Notes: generated by a model from the sequence alone, not told the origin. A DNA stretch of 64,000 nucleotides from an uncultured Clostridia bacterium (GCA_930990065.1 CAKNOA010000001.1:62001-126000); one strand, 5' to 3'. Counted from the stretch's first letter, positions 1-7,763 are shown. A program made the numbers and translations.

Positions 1-54
1 AAACCAAAAAAGAAACCGGCAAGCGAAAACACAGATAAACCTATCAATAAATAA
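1..54 (+). CDS. C-terminal tail of an unidentified protein (5' truncated)
   Basis: Frame 1 is open from the window edge to a TAA at 52-54 and encodes a 17-residue Lys/Pro-rich tail (KPKKKPASENTDKPINK). A strong hairpin terminator follows six bases later, as expected for the end of a plus-strand gene. The tail is too short to assign a family. It could also be chance read-through of non-coding sequence. Confidence 0.35.
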   Translation, partial: KPKKKPASENTDKPINK

Positions 55-90
55 AAAACGCCAGCAAAAAGCTGGCATTTTTTATTTATT
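54..90. terminator. Bidirectional intrinsic terminator
   Basis: Perfect 6-bp stem GCCAGC / GCTGGC (60-65 and 71-76) around an A5 loop. It is followed by a T-rich run on the plus strand and by TTTTTTATTTATT on the minus strand. It lies between the convergent ends of the truncated plus-strand gene and the minus-strand gene ending at 82. Confidence 0.75.
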
Positions 91-609
91 AAATAAATTT
101 TTAACTTTATCCACCAATGATTCACTTTGCGTATTAGATACCGCCTCGTTTTCCTGAACAATCCAGGAAGGATCAATTTTTTCCAAAACGACCTGCGGGA
201 TTTTATATTTTTTAGGAGGACGCTGAGTGGTCAACGACTCGATAATGGCGTCTAGCTCTTTTTGCGGCATATAATCGAGGTAAATTGGATTGACCGACCG
301 GTAATTGACCGGATTGATATATTTGATATTGTGTAAAAATTGCGCCCAATCATCATATTCCGTCAGGTGAACCTGTTCATCCGGAACATCCAGCGTGAAT
401 TTTACACTGCTGGCCCCTGCCCCATTTGTGCATTGCCGGTAGCCACGCAATACACCAAAGATGGGACATTCACAGGAAAGGCCTAACATCTGGATCAAAC
501 ATTTATAAGCCTTATTTAAATTTTGGTTAACACTGGGAAGTGCCTGATACACTTTCCCTTCTTCCAAAATTTTCTTCACTACAGGCGATTGATACGTCTC
601 CACAATCAT
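82..609 (-). CDS. Uncharacterised protein translationally coupled to an ADP-ribosylglycohydrolase
   Basis: About 175 residues, soluble, with no signal peptide or membrane segment. The ATG at 609 is chosen because it overlaps the upstream TGA in an ATGA junction and has GGAGG ten bases upstream; a TTG at 627 in the same frame is less likely. Residues near the N-terminus (ETYQ ... EEGKVYQA), a Cys-Glu-Cys-Pro segment and a TLDVPDE/YDDW stretch faintly recall DUF3841-like proteins, but I do not recognise the family with confidence. The 4-bp overlap with the ADP-ribosylglycohydrolase gene implies coupled expression, and a role connected with ADP-ribosylation is inference from that context only. 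Confidence 0.7.
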   Translation of the reverse strand: MIVETYQSPVVKKILEEGKVYQALPSVNQNLNKAYKCLIQMLGLSCECPIFGVLRGYRQCTNGAGASSVKFTLDVPDEQVHLTEYDDWAQFLHNIKYINPVNYRSVNPIYLDYMPQKELDAIIESLTTQRPPKKYKIPQVVLEKIDPSWIVQENEAVSNTQSESLVDKVKNLFNK

Positions 610-1409
610 ATTCTTCTTTTCCTCCAATCTTTAACCGCCCAATCATACAAAAATGTATCGAGATTCCCTTGTGGGTTCGGTTTTATAAGGTAATAGCGCA
701 ACAGTTTGTCTTCATCAAAACTGGTTCCGTGAAAGAAAGCATCGGCGATGCCCCCGGCAATTGCGCCAACCGTATCGGTATCACAGCGGACGCTGTATAC
801 ATTCCGAATACAGTCTTCCCAATTTTCGCTTTCTAAAAAGCAACGAATAGCCAGTGGAATCGAACCCTGGCATGTCAGATCAAAATGTTCAAAGGGCCGC
901 CGCATCCATATCGGTTGAAGTTTATGATAACCAAATGTTTTTACATATTTCAGAATTTGTTTTTTGCTGGCACCATGGGCCGCCATAAAAACACAACCGG
1001 CGGTACATACGGCCCCCTTAATCCCTTCCGGGTGATTATGGGTGCAAAGGGCGCTTTTGGCCGCTTCGCATTCGACCTGATCTAAAGTCGGATAATAGTG
1101 TCCCAAAAAGCTGACCCGCATAGCAGACCCGTTGCCAAAACTGTTGTATCCCTTTTCACTGCGGCGGTCCAGCCATTCCAAGAACATAGGCCCGTATCCC
1201 ACCTTTTTATACCGCCGCCCAAATAGGCCGTACGCTTTGGCATATGAGGAATGGGTTAACACGGCATATTTGGTCGCAATGGTCATTACCGTATCATCGG
1301 TGTAACGGCTGGCCGGGGTAAATAATTCTTCTTGTCTGGGTTTAAATTTTGCCGGGTGGCTGAATTCAAACCGGGAACCTGCGATATCCCCTAAAATGGC
1401 ACCATGCAT
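606..1409 (-). CDS. ADP-ribosylglycohydrolase family protein
   Basis: About 267 residues. Family hallmarks are visible: the N-terminal GAILGDIAGSRFE block, the metal-binding TDDT motif (residues 37-40), a central HNHPEG motif, and the C-terminal DTDTVGAIAGGIADA motif that supplies the second set of Mg2+ ligands. Members of the DraG/ARH family hydrolyse ADP-ribose from proteins or small molecules. The ATG at 1409 places the family start at residue 1 and has AGGGG twelve bases upstream; longer in-frame extensions add a poorly conserved, basic stretch. It is first in a two-gene unit with the uncharacterised gene downstream. The substrate cannot be predicted. Confidence 0.88.
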   Translation of the reverse strand: MHGAILGDIAGSRFEFSHPAKFKPRQEELFTPASRYTDDTVMTIATKYAVLTHSSYAKAYGLFGRRYKKVGYGPMFLEWLDRRSEKGYNSFGNGSAMRVSFLGHYYPTLDQVECEAAKSALCTHNHPEGIKGAVCTAGCVFMAAHGASKKQILKYVKTFGYHKLQPIWMRRPFEHFDLTCQGSIPLAIRCFLESENWEDCIRNVYSVRCDTDTVGAIAGGIADAFFHGTSFDEDKLLRYYLIKPNPQGNLDTFLYDWAVKDWRKRRI

Positions 1410-1488
1410 AACAGCAAACATCCCCTTTTTTCTGCAACAAAAGTATACATGATTTTTTGAAAAATGGCTATAGCTCCATGAAAAAAAC

Positions 1489-1517
1489 TTGCCCCATTTT
1501 TCTTTTTGCTGTATACT
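1489..1517 (+). promoter_or_regulatory. Putative sigma-A promoter for the lipoprotein gene
   Basis: TTGCCC (1489-1494), 17-base spacer, TATACT (1512-1517), about 90 bases upstream of the lipoprotein start. The -35 is imperfect. Confidence 0.45.
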
Positions 1518-1604
1518 GATCACAAAGTTCTCGATTTAAATCTGGTCTTTTGGTAGTTTTACCCCTTGAACGAAAATCAAAACTCGTTTGAAAGGAGTTT
1601 TAAG

Positions 1605-2288
1605 ATGAAACGTTTTACGGCTTTTTTACTGGCGGCCCTTCTTATAGGCTCGGCTCTACCAGGTTGTCAATCTGATTCGGATACTTCGAAAGAATCATCG
1701 ATTTCTCAAGCGGCATCTTCAATAAAACCAGCAGAGAGCCCCTCCCCTTCCCCCTCTTCCAGTTCCTCGGAACCGGAGGAATCTGTTTCTTCTAAAGAGG
1801 AAGAAAAAAAGATTGAAGCGGAAGTCGATATATCCTATTACGGTGATACTGCTTTTGAAGAAGTTGAAAAGGAAGCGGAACAGTACGGCGCCATTTCCGT
1901 AAAAAAGACAGAGAAAGATACCTACCTATACACATTTTATGAAAGTGATTATGAGCGGTTTTTGAGTAACCTTCGCAAGAATATCCAGGAATCGGTCGCC
2001 AAACTCAATGAAAAAGATTCTTTCTCTTCCATTTATTCATTGTCCATCAATGATGATCTGACTGAGCTGACGATTTATGCGGAAAGCATTTCCTACGGGG
2101 AAGGGTATGATAAGGCCATCTGCGAAGCCGTGTGGCACCTTGTTACCATGTATGATGAATTTGCCGGGCTGGATCAAACACCGATATCTGTACAGGTCTA
2201 TGACGGCGATATGAATGTGCTGGCCTACACCTCACAGTACCCGGAAGAGGAAAAAGACAAATCCGAAGAAGAAAGCAGTCAATCATAA
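1605..2288 (+). CDS. Putative lipoprotein of unknown function
   Basis: About 227 residues. The ATG at 1605 follows AAAGGAG with a good spacer; an upstream in-frame ATG at 1566 lacks one. The N-terminus is a type II signal peptide: KR, a hydrophobic core, then a lipobox-like ALPGC with Cys21 as the probable lipidated residue. A Ser/Pro/Glu-rich low-complexity linker (about residues 25-75) is followed by a roughly 130-residue acidic domain that I do not recognise. It is expected to be anchored to the outer face of the membrane. It stands alone, divergent from the ADP-ribosylglycohydrolase unit. Confidence 0.75.
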   Translation: MKRFTAFLLAALLIGSALPGCQSDSDTSKESSISQAASSIKPAESPSPSPSSSSSEPEESVSSKEEEKKIEAEVDISYYGDTAFEEVEKEAEQYGAISVKKTEKDTYLYTFYESDYERFLSNLRKNIQESVAKLNEKDSFSSIYSLSINDDLTELTIYAESISYGEGYDKAICEAVWHLVTMYDEFAGLDQTPISVQVYDGDMNVLAYTSQYPEEEKDKSEEESSQS

Positions 2289-2439
2289 AGAAAACCTCGT
2301 TTCTTGGCGCCGCAGAATTCCCTGGCCGTCCTTGGACCGTGGAAGAATTCCGGCTTCCAACTTGCGTTCTTCCCTCTGCCAGCATGGCGTTGTTCTCAGG
2401 CAGCAGTGCTCGAACGCGTGTATAATGTCGTTTCTTCAT
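2289..2439 (-). pseudogene. Probable decayed IS3-type transposase orfA fragment
   Basis: A minus-strand ATG at 2439 begins MKKRHYTRVRALLPENNAMLAEG. From memory this resembles the start of helix-turn-helix orfA proteins of clostridial IS3-like elements. A second frame then continues REERKLEAGILPRSK, which resembles the basic C-terminal part of the same proteins, so the helix-turn-helix core between them appears deleted with a frameshift. No orfB is present. The fragment runs into the end of the lipoprotein gene, and the large inverted repeat at 2440-2490 abuts its start. Assignment rests on remembered family resemblance, so it is tentative. Confidence 0.45.
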
Positions 2440-2490
2440 GACAAAACCCCTTGATGTAGTCTATTTTCCTACATCAGGGGGTCTTTTGTC
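2440..2490. repeat. Large imperfect inverted repeat; terminator and/or IS end remnant
   Basis: Left arm 2440-2459 and right arm 2469-2490 pair over about 20 bp (GACAAAA, CCCC, TGATGTAG and their complements), with a two-base bulge and a 9-nt loop. It lies between the convergent lipoprotein and deacetylase genes and could terminate both. It also sits directly upstream of the transposase-like relic, so it may derive from the leader of an IS element. Confidence 0.6.
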
Positions 2491-2539
2491 ACTGTCCATT
2501 TTTTCTGGCCCGATTCACTTACAGCTCCAGGAAACTTTT

Positions 2540-3619
2540 TTATTTGGTTTTCGAAGATCCCAATTTCGCCATTTGCCAATCGCTCAGCTGTATATCCTTA
2601 TTTTTCAAAGCGGCATCAATAAACGGTTCCGAAGTAAAGATGTAATAATGGGTAGGATCTAACGTACCATCCAATGCCCGGAATTCGTATCCCTCGGCTA
2701 TAGCTTCCGGAAGAATTCGCTTCAAGGCTTCGATCGTGGTTTCTTTTCCAAAGGTGTTATGCATCAGGACAATATTGCACCCTTTGTGAATGGCACCCAT
2801 GGTATTCTGGTAGATCACATCGGCTGGCACATGATTGCCCGCAGCATCACCGGAATCACAATCCCAGTCGTAGTAAATAAATCCGCGGCCTACCATTTCG
2901 TCGATAACCTCGTTACGAATTTTTTCGTTATAGCCATTTTTGCTGCCGCCCGGAAAACGGAAAAAATTCGCCGGTTCTTTACCGGAAATTTCCTTAATCA
3001 GTGTATACATCTTTTCAAAATCTTTGTAATAAGCTTCCGGTGATGCATACACTTCTTGCATTTTATGGGAATACGTATGAACGGCGACGGTATGACCTTG
3101 ATCGACACAATCTTTAATGACATCCACGTATTTTTGCTGGTTAGCCGTTTGGCAGCAATCAAAGAAAGTAGCTTTGGCATTGTATTGGGCCAGCAACGCC
3201 AACAAATCTTTGGTGGTATCGCAGGGACCGTCATCGAACGTGAGATAGACTACCTTTTCATTGTCATCCAGAATATTCATCTTGGGCCGATCGGTAACAT
3301 GCAAGCCGCCTTCCGGTACGGCTGTTTCGGAAGAAGATAGCGAAGAGTCATCCTCTTTTTGCGATGACGAGGGGTCCGGTTGTTCCGAAGGGGTTGACTC
3401 TTCACCGGTTTCCTCATGATCGGACGAATTTGTTGATTCTACTGTAGAAGTGGAATCTTCCCCCGGCCCGGCGGGAACCTGGGTAAAATGCTGCACTAGG
3501 AAATAGCCTGCTACTGACAGCGAGGCTACGCACACACACAAGAGCAAAATGATGCTAATGTGCCGACGTAATCTTCTTTTCCGACGAGACGCATAGTGTT
3601 GGTTGTGATACATCTTCAT
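2540..3619 (-). CDS. Membrane-anchored polysaccharide deacetylase (NodB / CE4)
   Basis: 359 residues. A basic N-terminus precedes one membrane segment (about 20-42), then a Ser/Thr/Glu-rich linker (50-100), then a NodB domain. Catalytic motifs: TFDDG (127-131), HxxSH (His181 to His185), RFPGG (221-225), DWD (251-253) and LMHN (285-288; the usual motif 5 is LxHD, so the Asn is slightly unusual). It probably removes acetyl groups from peptidoglycan or another cell-surface glycan outside the membrane. ATGs at 3619 and 3613 both have the GGAG at 3627-3624 in range. A consensus promoter lies just upstream. Confidence 0.92.
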   Translation of the reverse strand: MKMYHNQHYASRRKRRLRRHISIILLLCVCVASLSVAGYFLVQHFTQVPAGPGEDSTSTVESTNSSDHEETGEESTPSEQPDPSSSQKEDDSSLSSSETAVPEGGLHVTDRPKMNILDDNEKVVYLTFDDGPCDTTKDLLALLAQYNAKATFFDCCQTANQQKYVDVIKDCVDQGHTVAVHTYSHKMQEVYASPEAYYKDFEKMYTLIKEISGKEPANFFRFPGGSKNGYNEKIRNEVIDEMVGRGFIYYDWDCDSGDAAGNHVPADVIYQNTMGAIHKGCNIVLMHNTFGKETTIEALKRILPEAIAEGYEFRALDGTLDPTHYYIFTSEPFIDAALKNKDIQLSDWQMAKLGSSKTK

Positions 3620-3644
3620 AAATCTCCACCTACTTATCAGTGTA

Positions 3645-3699
3645 ATGATCCCTATTGATCATCCACACTCATTATACACACGCAACCATAAAACATCAA
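3645..3699 (-). promoter_or_regulatory. Sigma-A promoter of the deacetylase gene with a dyad at the start site
   Basis: On the minus strand: TTGATG (3699-3694), 17-base spacer, TATAAT (3676-3671). A perfect dyad ATGATC-N6-GATCAT (3645-3662) covers the expected transcription start, where a repressor could bind. No regulator gene is adjacent. Confidence 0.7.
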
Positions 3700-3712
3700 C
3701 GGATTTTTCGTC

Positions 3713-3761
3713 AAAAAAAAGCAAAAATTCCGCACGTTCTACACGGAACCTTTGCTTTTTT
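3713..3761 (-). terminator. Intrinsic terminator after the DUF624-like gene
   Basis: AAAAAAGCAAA...TTCCG pairs with CGGAA...TTTGCTTTTTT around an 11-nt loop, with A/T runs on both sides. It lies downstream of the minus-strand gene ending at 3781. Confidence 0.7.
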
Positions 3762-3780
3762 GAAATCCAAGTTTTTTCAC

Positions 3781-4803
3781 TTATGATTTATGGTCTTCCC
3801 TACCAGCATCCATAAAGACTTGCTCAGCTTCGGCTACTTCGCGTTTGACCAATTTCCCGTTGATGTATACAAATTCGGGCTTTTTCTCTTCCCACTCTTC
3901 ATCGAGCTCATCGCGAAAGAATTCATTATCTTCCAGTGCTCTCTGTTCTTCATCTTTGATCTTCGGTTCTTCTTTGCTATAGTACGGTTTAATGAGATAC
4001 CGTTCCAAAATGGGATAAACGGCAAAGTTCACCAAATACGAACAGTACGAGAAAAACAGCAGGATGACAAAGAATATGGCAATCAAGGCGGTCAATCCCA
4101 TAATATCGCTCATGTAAAAAAGGAATGCGATAAACAAAAAGTTAATAGTCAGAAGGAAATTCCGGCCAAACCCCACCAGGGCAAAGATGAAAGCGTTCTT
4201 ATAGGCCTGCTTTAATGTGAGTTCAAAAGTAACCAGCATCACCGGCATGTAGTACTGGGCAAAGATCATAATGAGGAAAAACAGCATGCACAGCCCTAGA
4301 GGAATGGACGAATACCAGCTGTCCAATGTTTGTGAATAGTAAATCGCTGCGAATGAGAAAATCACATAAAACAGATACAAAATAACCCCGTTTAGGAAGA
4401 ACTGCTTAAAGTTCCGTTTGATCTGTTCCACAGCGTCCGAAAATACAAAGGCATGTTCTTCCCGAACAAAGTTGCGTGTTACGTATGTAAGGCCGGCTGT
4501 GAACGGATACAGCAAAATCAGCGGCAGCGGCACCACGTACATTTCATACAAATTTAATACAAATGGCTCATTTGCCGACAAATTCAGTTCCAACCCGATA
4601 CGCGGAATGCCGGGTACTACCAGCAGAACAATGCAAAGAGCGGCTGTAATGATGGCCGGGATCAAAAAGAGCAAGTTCAGCTGCACCAGTTTGGAAAATT
4701 TGCGCCCCAAAATTTGGAAAAAACGGGCAATTGCTGGGCTATCGGGTTCATCTTTACTTACACCGGGACCCGGGCGAGTAAAGCGTGCGCTAAAAAGAGA
4801 CAA
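3781..4803 (-). CDS. YesL/DUF624-like integral membrane protein
   Basis: About 340 residues from a TTG at 4803 that has GAGGAG nine bases upstream. This start gives MSLFSARFTRPGPGV, matching the usual N-terminus of clostridial DUF624 proteins; the longer open frame adds an unlikely hydrophobic leader. Five to six membrane segments are visible, with an FFQILGRKFSKLVQLNLLF segment and a later NFVREEHAF...FKQF segment typical of the family. The C-terminal ~70 residues are acidic and cytoplasmic-looking. DUF624 proteins often sit near sugar-uptake genes, which are absent here. It follows the SpoIIM-like gene by 54 bases and shares its promoter. Confidence 0.75.
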   Translation of the reverse strand: MSLFSARFTRPGPGVSKDEPDSPAIARFFQILGRKFSKLVQLNLLFLIPAIITAALCIVLLVVPGIPRIGLELNLSANEPFVLNLYEMYVVPLPLILLYPFTAGLTYVTRNFVREEHAFVFSDAVEQIKRNFKQFFLNGVILYLFYVIFSFAAIYYSQTLDSWYSSIPLGLCMLFFLIMIFAQYYMPVMLVTFELTLKQAYKNAFIFALVGFGRNFLLTINFLFIAFLFYMSDIMGLTALIAIFFVILLFFSYCSYLVNFAVYPILERYLIKPYYSKEEPKIKDEEQRALEDNEFFRDELDEEWEEKKPEFVYINGKLVKREVAEAEQVFMDAGREDHKS

Positions 4804-4857
4804 GAGAATCAGCTCCTCGACTAAAATAAAAACTATATGGTTTCCTATTTGCAACTA

Positions 4858-5472
4858 CTACGCGAAAAAATTTGATAAAAACCATCCGCCAAATAAAGCC
4901 GTTCCAGAAAACTGAACTAGCACAGATATCAGTAGCAACAATGTAACAAGCAAAGTTCGGTTACTGTAGCGGTGAATCAAAGGCAATCGCTCTTTTCCGC
5001 GCATTAACGAATAGGAACAATGAACAGATTGAATAGTTTGCAGGAAAAAAGCTATGGTTTCTACGACTAACCCGGGGAAGAACAAGAGCAAAAAACAAAA
5101 AGCACCTGCAAATCCACAATTGTCATATAAATTCCCTGCAATCAAACCGGCCCCATAAGCTCGAAACAGAACGACAACCGGAACGATCAGCCATCCCCAC
5201 AAAGACAGGCCCAGCAAATAGCAGAGTAACTGACAAAGAAACACAGAAGCAAACAAAAAGACAAATCCCTGCCAAAACGGGTCCGATAGCCGTAACTGCA
5301 ATGTAGTTTGCAACTGCGTTTGCAAGGCGGCATCTTTCTGCGAAGACAGGCATCCGCCCCAGAACATGGCAATATATGCTATAAACAGCAATATATACGG
5401 TGCCATTTTAGGCCAAGTCTCTTTGAGTTTTTTCCCTTTTTCAAAGGTGTGATATCCCGTAATTTTCAGCAT
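4858..5472 (-). CDS. Multi-pass membrane protein, possibly SpoIIM-like
   Basis: About 204 residues. The ATG at 5472 is preceded by GGGGGAG with a 6-base spacer. Four to five hydrophobic segments are visible, with an AYGAGLIAGNLYDN motif in the middle. The layout (N-terminal cytoplasmic helix, large hydrophobic core, RAYGAG-like motif) resembles the SpoIIM/DUF95 family that functions in engulfment during sporulation, but the match is by eye and weak. It is first in a two-gene unit with the DUF624-like gene. If not SpoIIM-like, it is an uncharacterised membrane protein. Confidence 0.6.
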   Translation of the reverse strand: MLKITGYHTFEKGKKLKETWPKMAPYILLFIAYIAMFWGGCLSSQKDAALQTQLQTTLQLRLSDPFWQGFVFLFASVFLCQLLCYLLGLSLWGWLIVPVVVLFRAYGAGLIAGNLYDNCGFAGAFCFLLLFFPGLVVETIAFFLQTIQSVHCSYSLMRGKERLPLIHRYSNRTLLVTLLLLISVLVQFSGTALFGGWFLSNFFA

Positions 5473-5583
5473 GTCCCGCTCCCCCTTTTTCGTGTACCAT
5501 CTAACTCTTTCTATCATCCTATGCCACGAAAAAAAAGTTATGCGTTTTACTGATTCTATATAGGATCACTTCTTTGTTCTATT

Positions 5584-5612
5584 ATAATAGGCGAAAAACC
5601 AAAAGTGTGCAA
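5584..5612 (-). promoter_or_regulatory. Putative sigma-A promoter for the two membrane-protein genes
   Basis: Minus strand: TTGCAC (5612-5607), 17-base spacer, TATTAT (5589-5584), about 110 bases upstream of the SpoIIM-like start. Confidence 0.6.
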
Positions 5613-5636
5613 GAGATTTACAGCAAAAAACGCACG

Positions 5637-5679
5637 AATCCGACGAAATTTATAAATTGTTTACAAATTTCGCCGGATT
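5637..5679 (-). terminator. Terminator after scfB
   Basis: Inverted repeat AATCCGACGAAATTT / AAATTTCGCCGGATT (5637-5651 and 5665-5679) with one mismatch and a 13-nt loop, just after the scfB stop. A T6 run follows about 10 bases later on the minus strand. Confidence 0.65.
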
Positions 5680-5688
5680 CTGATAGGC

Positions 5689-7053
5689 TTATGATTCTTC
5701 TGCCAAGGCGGCCTGGATCATGATCGCGCACTCTACACGCTTCTTTTCCAGCTCACAGGAAATTTCATGGGATTTGAGAATATCCCCTTCATATTGCCAG
5801 TTATTGGCGTTGCATCCGCCGCTGCAATAAAAACGGGCCCAACAGTTTTGGCACTTCTCTTTGGCGTATACATTGGCCTTCGCGAAGCGGTTCTTCATAT
5901 CCAAATCCAAAGTGCCATCCATTACGTTGCCCATCTTCCATTCTTCGTTCCCTACGAACTGATGGCAGGGATAAATGTCCCCTTCCGGTGTGACAGCCAC
6001 GTATTCATTCCCACAGCTGCAACCGCGCAGACGTTTAATCGCGCAGGGTCCCTGATTTAAATCTACCGCAAAGTGGAAGAAATTGTAATACTTACCGTTT
6101 TTGCGGTCGCGAATAATCGTTTTTGCCAAACGGTCGTATTCTTCAAATACTCTTGGCAGATCTTCTTCCTTAATGGAATATTCCAACTTTTCGTCCGATA
6201 CGACCGGTTCTACGCTGATCTGGTCAAACCCAAGGTCGGCCATATGCAGCACATCATTGGTGAAATCCAAGTTATGGCGCGTAAATGTACCACGGGCATA
6301 GTAATCTTTTCCGTTGCGGGTGGCCACCAATTTTTGGAACAACGGTACAATCCGGTCATAGCTGCCGGAACCATCAATGCGGAAACGAAGCCGGTCGTTG
6401 ACTTCTTTGCGCCCGTCAAGGGACAACACGCAGTTCGACATTTCACGGTTGATAAATTCAATTTTATCATCGTCCAGCAGCAGGCCATTGGTTGTAATGG
6501 TAAAGCGGAAATTTTTGTTGTGCTCTTTTTCCAAACTGCGGGCGTAGGCAACCAGTTCTTTGACCACATCGAAATTCATCAGCGGTTCTCCGCCAAAGAA
6601 GTCCATTTCCAGATTATGCCGGCCGGCGGAATGTTCGATCAGGAAATCGATGGCTTTCTTCCCCACTTCCAAAGGCATCAGTTTGCGTTCGCCGCCAAAG
6701 TCTCCCTTGCTGGCAAAGCAATATTCACACCGCAAATTGCAGTCGTGGGCCACATTCAGGCACATGGATTTAATCGGAGCGGCCTGCATCATACCGGCAA
6801 ATTTGGCATATTCATCTTTGGAAAACAGCATGTTTTCCTTTTGCAGTTCCTGCAGTTCCTCAAATGCTTCCCGTACCTTATCTTCCGGGAAACGAGCTGT
6901 CATATCCTGCCATACATCCTGGGGGATCTCCGTGGGAACATGGTCGGTAAAGTGAGACAGAAGCTCGTAGGGAATTTCATCCATCACGTGAACGGCACCG
7001 GAATTGGTATCCAGTACAATGCGGTAGCCGTTTTGGTCATACATATGAATCAT
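5689..7053 (-). CDS. scfB: SCIFF peptide radical SAM maturase
   Basis: 454 residues. Established for the family: it installs sulfur-to-carbon thioether cross-links in the SCIFF precursor peptide. Seen here: an N-terminal region of about 90 residues that fits the RiPP-recognition domain; the radical SAM cysteines C105-x3-C109-x2-C112 in CNLRCEYC; a GGEP motif (FFGGEPLMNF); and a C-terminal SPASM domain with a Cys-rich series (GPC...GCSCGNEY...YPCHQF...CQNCWARFYCSGGC) for auxiliary Fe-S clusters. The ATG at 7053 has ACGGAG seven bases upstream. The precursor gene lies 87 bases upstream with a hairpin between them. Confidence 0.95.
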   Translation of the reverse strand: MIHMYDQNGYRIVLDTNSGAVHVMDEIPYELLSHFTDHVPTEIPQDVWQDMTARFPEDKVREAFEELQELQKENMLFSKDEYAKFAGMMQAAPIKSMCLNVAHDCNLRCEYCFASKGDFGGERKLMPLEVGKKAIDFLIEHSAGRHNLEMDFFGGEPLMNFDVVKELVAYARSLEKEHNKNFRFTITTNGLLLDDDKIEFINREMSNCVLSLDGRKEVNDRLRFRIDGSGSYDRIVPLFQKLVATRNGKDYYARGTFTRHNLDFTNDVLHMADLGFDQISVEPVVSDEKLEYSIKEEDLPRVFEEYDRLAKTIIRDRKNGKYYNFFHFAVDLNQGPCAIKRLRGCSCGNEYVAVTPEGDIYPCHQFVGNEEWKMGNVMDGTLDLDMKNRFAKANVYAKEKCQNCWARFYCSGGCNANNWQYEGDILKSHEISCELEKKRVECAIMIQAALAEES

Positions 7054-7080
7054 AAAAAATCTCCGTTAAAGTACAAAATT

Positions 7081-7107
7081 TAAGGGACAGTACAAAGCTG
7101 TCCCTTA
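7081..7107 (-). promoter_or_regulatory. Intercistronic hairpin between scfA and scfB
   Basis: Perfect 10-bp stem TAAGGGACAG / CTGTCCCTTA with a 7-nt loop, centred in the 87-base gap between the precursor and maturase genes. On the minus strand it is followed by AAATTTTG rather than a clean U-run, so it more likely acts as a partial terminator or an mRNA 3'-end stabiliser than as a full stop. Confidence 0.75.
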
Positions 7108-7140
7108 GTGGCTGATATTTTAAAAGAATCGCAAAGAATC

Positions 7141-7287
7141 TTATTTATCAGCGTGTTCGCATTTCTGGTTTGCCACCGTGCAGGAAGTTTTGCAAGCGGA
7201 CTGGCAAGAAGCCTGGCATTCACCGCAGCCGCCCTTCACAGCGCTTTCCTTCAGATTTGCCTGATTCAGCGTTTTAATCTGTTTCAC
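7141..7287 (-). CDS. scfA: SCIFF (six cysteines in forty-five) precursor peptide
   Basis: 48 residues from a GTG at 7287 that has GGAGGG seven bases upstream. The leader MKQIKTLNQANLKESA is followed by a core with six cysteines in the pattern C-x2-C-x3-C-x3-C-x3-C-x6-C, then EHADK. This is the near-invariant SCIFF family of class Clostridia, a ranthipeptide cross-linked by ScfB. It was identified by reverse-complementing the region directly upstream of scfB. Its natural function is not firmly established; roles in quorum-like regulation have been proposed for related ranthipeptides. Confidence 0.95.
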   Translation of the reverse strand: MKQIKTLNQANLKESAVKGGCGECQASCQSACKTSCTVANQKCEHADK

Positions 7288-7334
7288 AAAGAGTCCCTCC
7301 GTTTCTACAGTAAACAGTAAAAAATACTGTGGTT

Positions 7335-7343
7335 ATTATAGCA
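7335..7343 (-). promoter_or_regulatory. Extended -10 promoter of scfA
   Basis: TGCTATAAT on the minus strand (7343-7335), about 48 bases upstream of the scfA GTG. There is no convincing -35; the extended -10 (TG one base before TATAAT) would compensate. Confidence 0.6.
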
Positions 7344-7367
7344 CAATTCGTCAAAGAAAAAAAGCCC

Positions 7368-7763
7368 TTATTTGATTTTTTCTTCCCGGTTTGCGCCCCA
7401 TAAGCCTCCCAGGGCTCCGCTGATTACCATGGCCAGTGCTTTTGTCATCGCCTGGCCGCTTTGAAAAGACGGTGTCAGCAGGCAAATCCCTACGAGTACT
7501 TCTGAGAGCAGAAGAAGTAAGCCACACCCAAGGCCCCAAAACAGGCCCCGGCATTTCATCCACCGGCCCACCCAAAAGCCTGCCAATAAAGCCCCAAAAG
7601 AGGCACAAATAAGTGTGACAGGAGACAGGAGCGAAACCGGCAGTGTACTGGTAGCCGATAAAATCGCTGCCGCTATGGCCAAAAATAAAGCACAGAGTAC
7701 CATGCCCAGCAGCCATCCGGTCAGCAAGGCCCATACACCTTTTTTCCATGTCTCTTGCCACAT
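7368..7763 (-). CDS. TIGR04086-type membrane protein
   Basis: 131 residues with four predicted membrane helices (about 10-32, 40-60, 72-92, 105-122), Gly/Leu-rich, ending in a short basic tail. Size, topology and position between scfA and yajC match the TIGR04086 family of Firmicutes, which is of unknown function. The ATG at 7763 has GGAGG seven bases upstream. That Shine-Dalgarno lies in the 3' arm of a 13-bp inverted repeat (7769-7825), so translation from a yajC read-through message may be restricted. Confidence 0.8.
   Translation of the reverse strand: MWQETWKKGVWALLTGWLLGMVLCALFLAIAAAILSATSTLPVSLLSPVTLICASFGALLAGFWVGRWMKCRGLFWGLGCGLLLLLSEVLVGICLLTPSFQSGQAMTKALAMVISGALGGLWGANREEKIK

Noticed and set aside
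7351..7761. 136-codon minus-strand frame overlapping the TIGR04086-type gene
   Set aside because: Different frame from the hydrophobic conserved protein, starts inside it, and lacks a ribosome-binding site.
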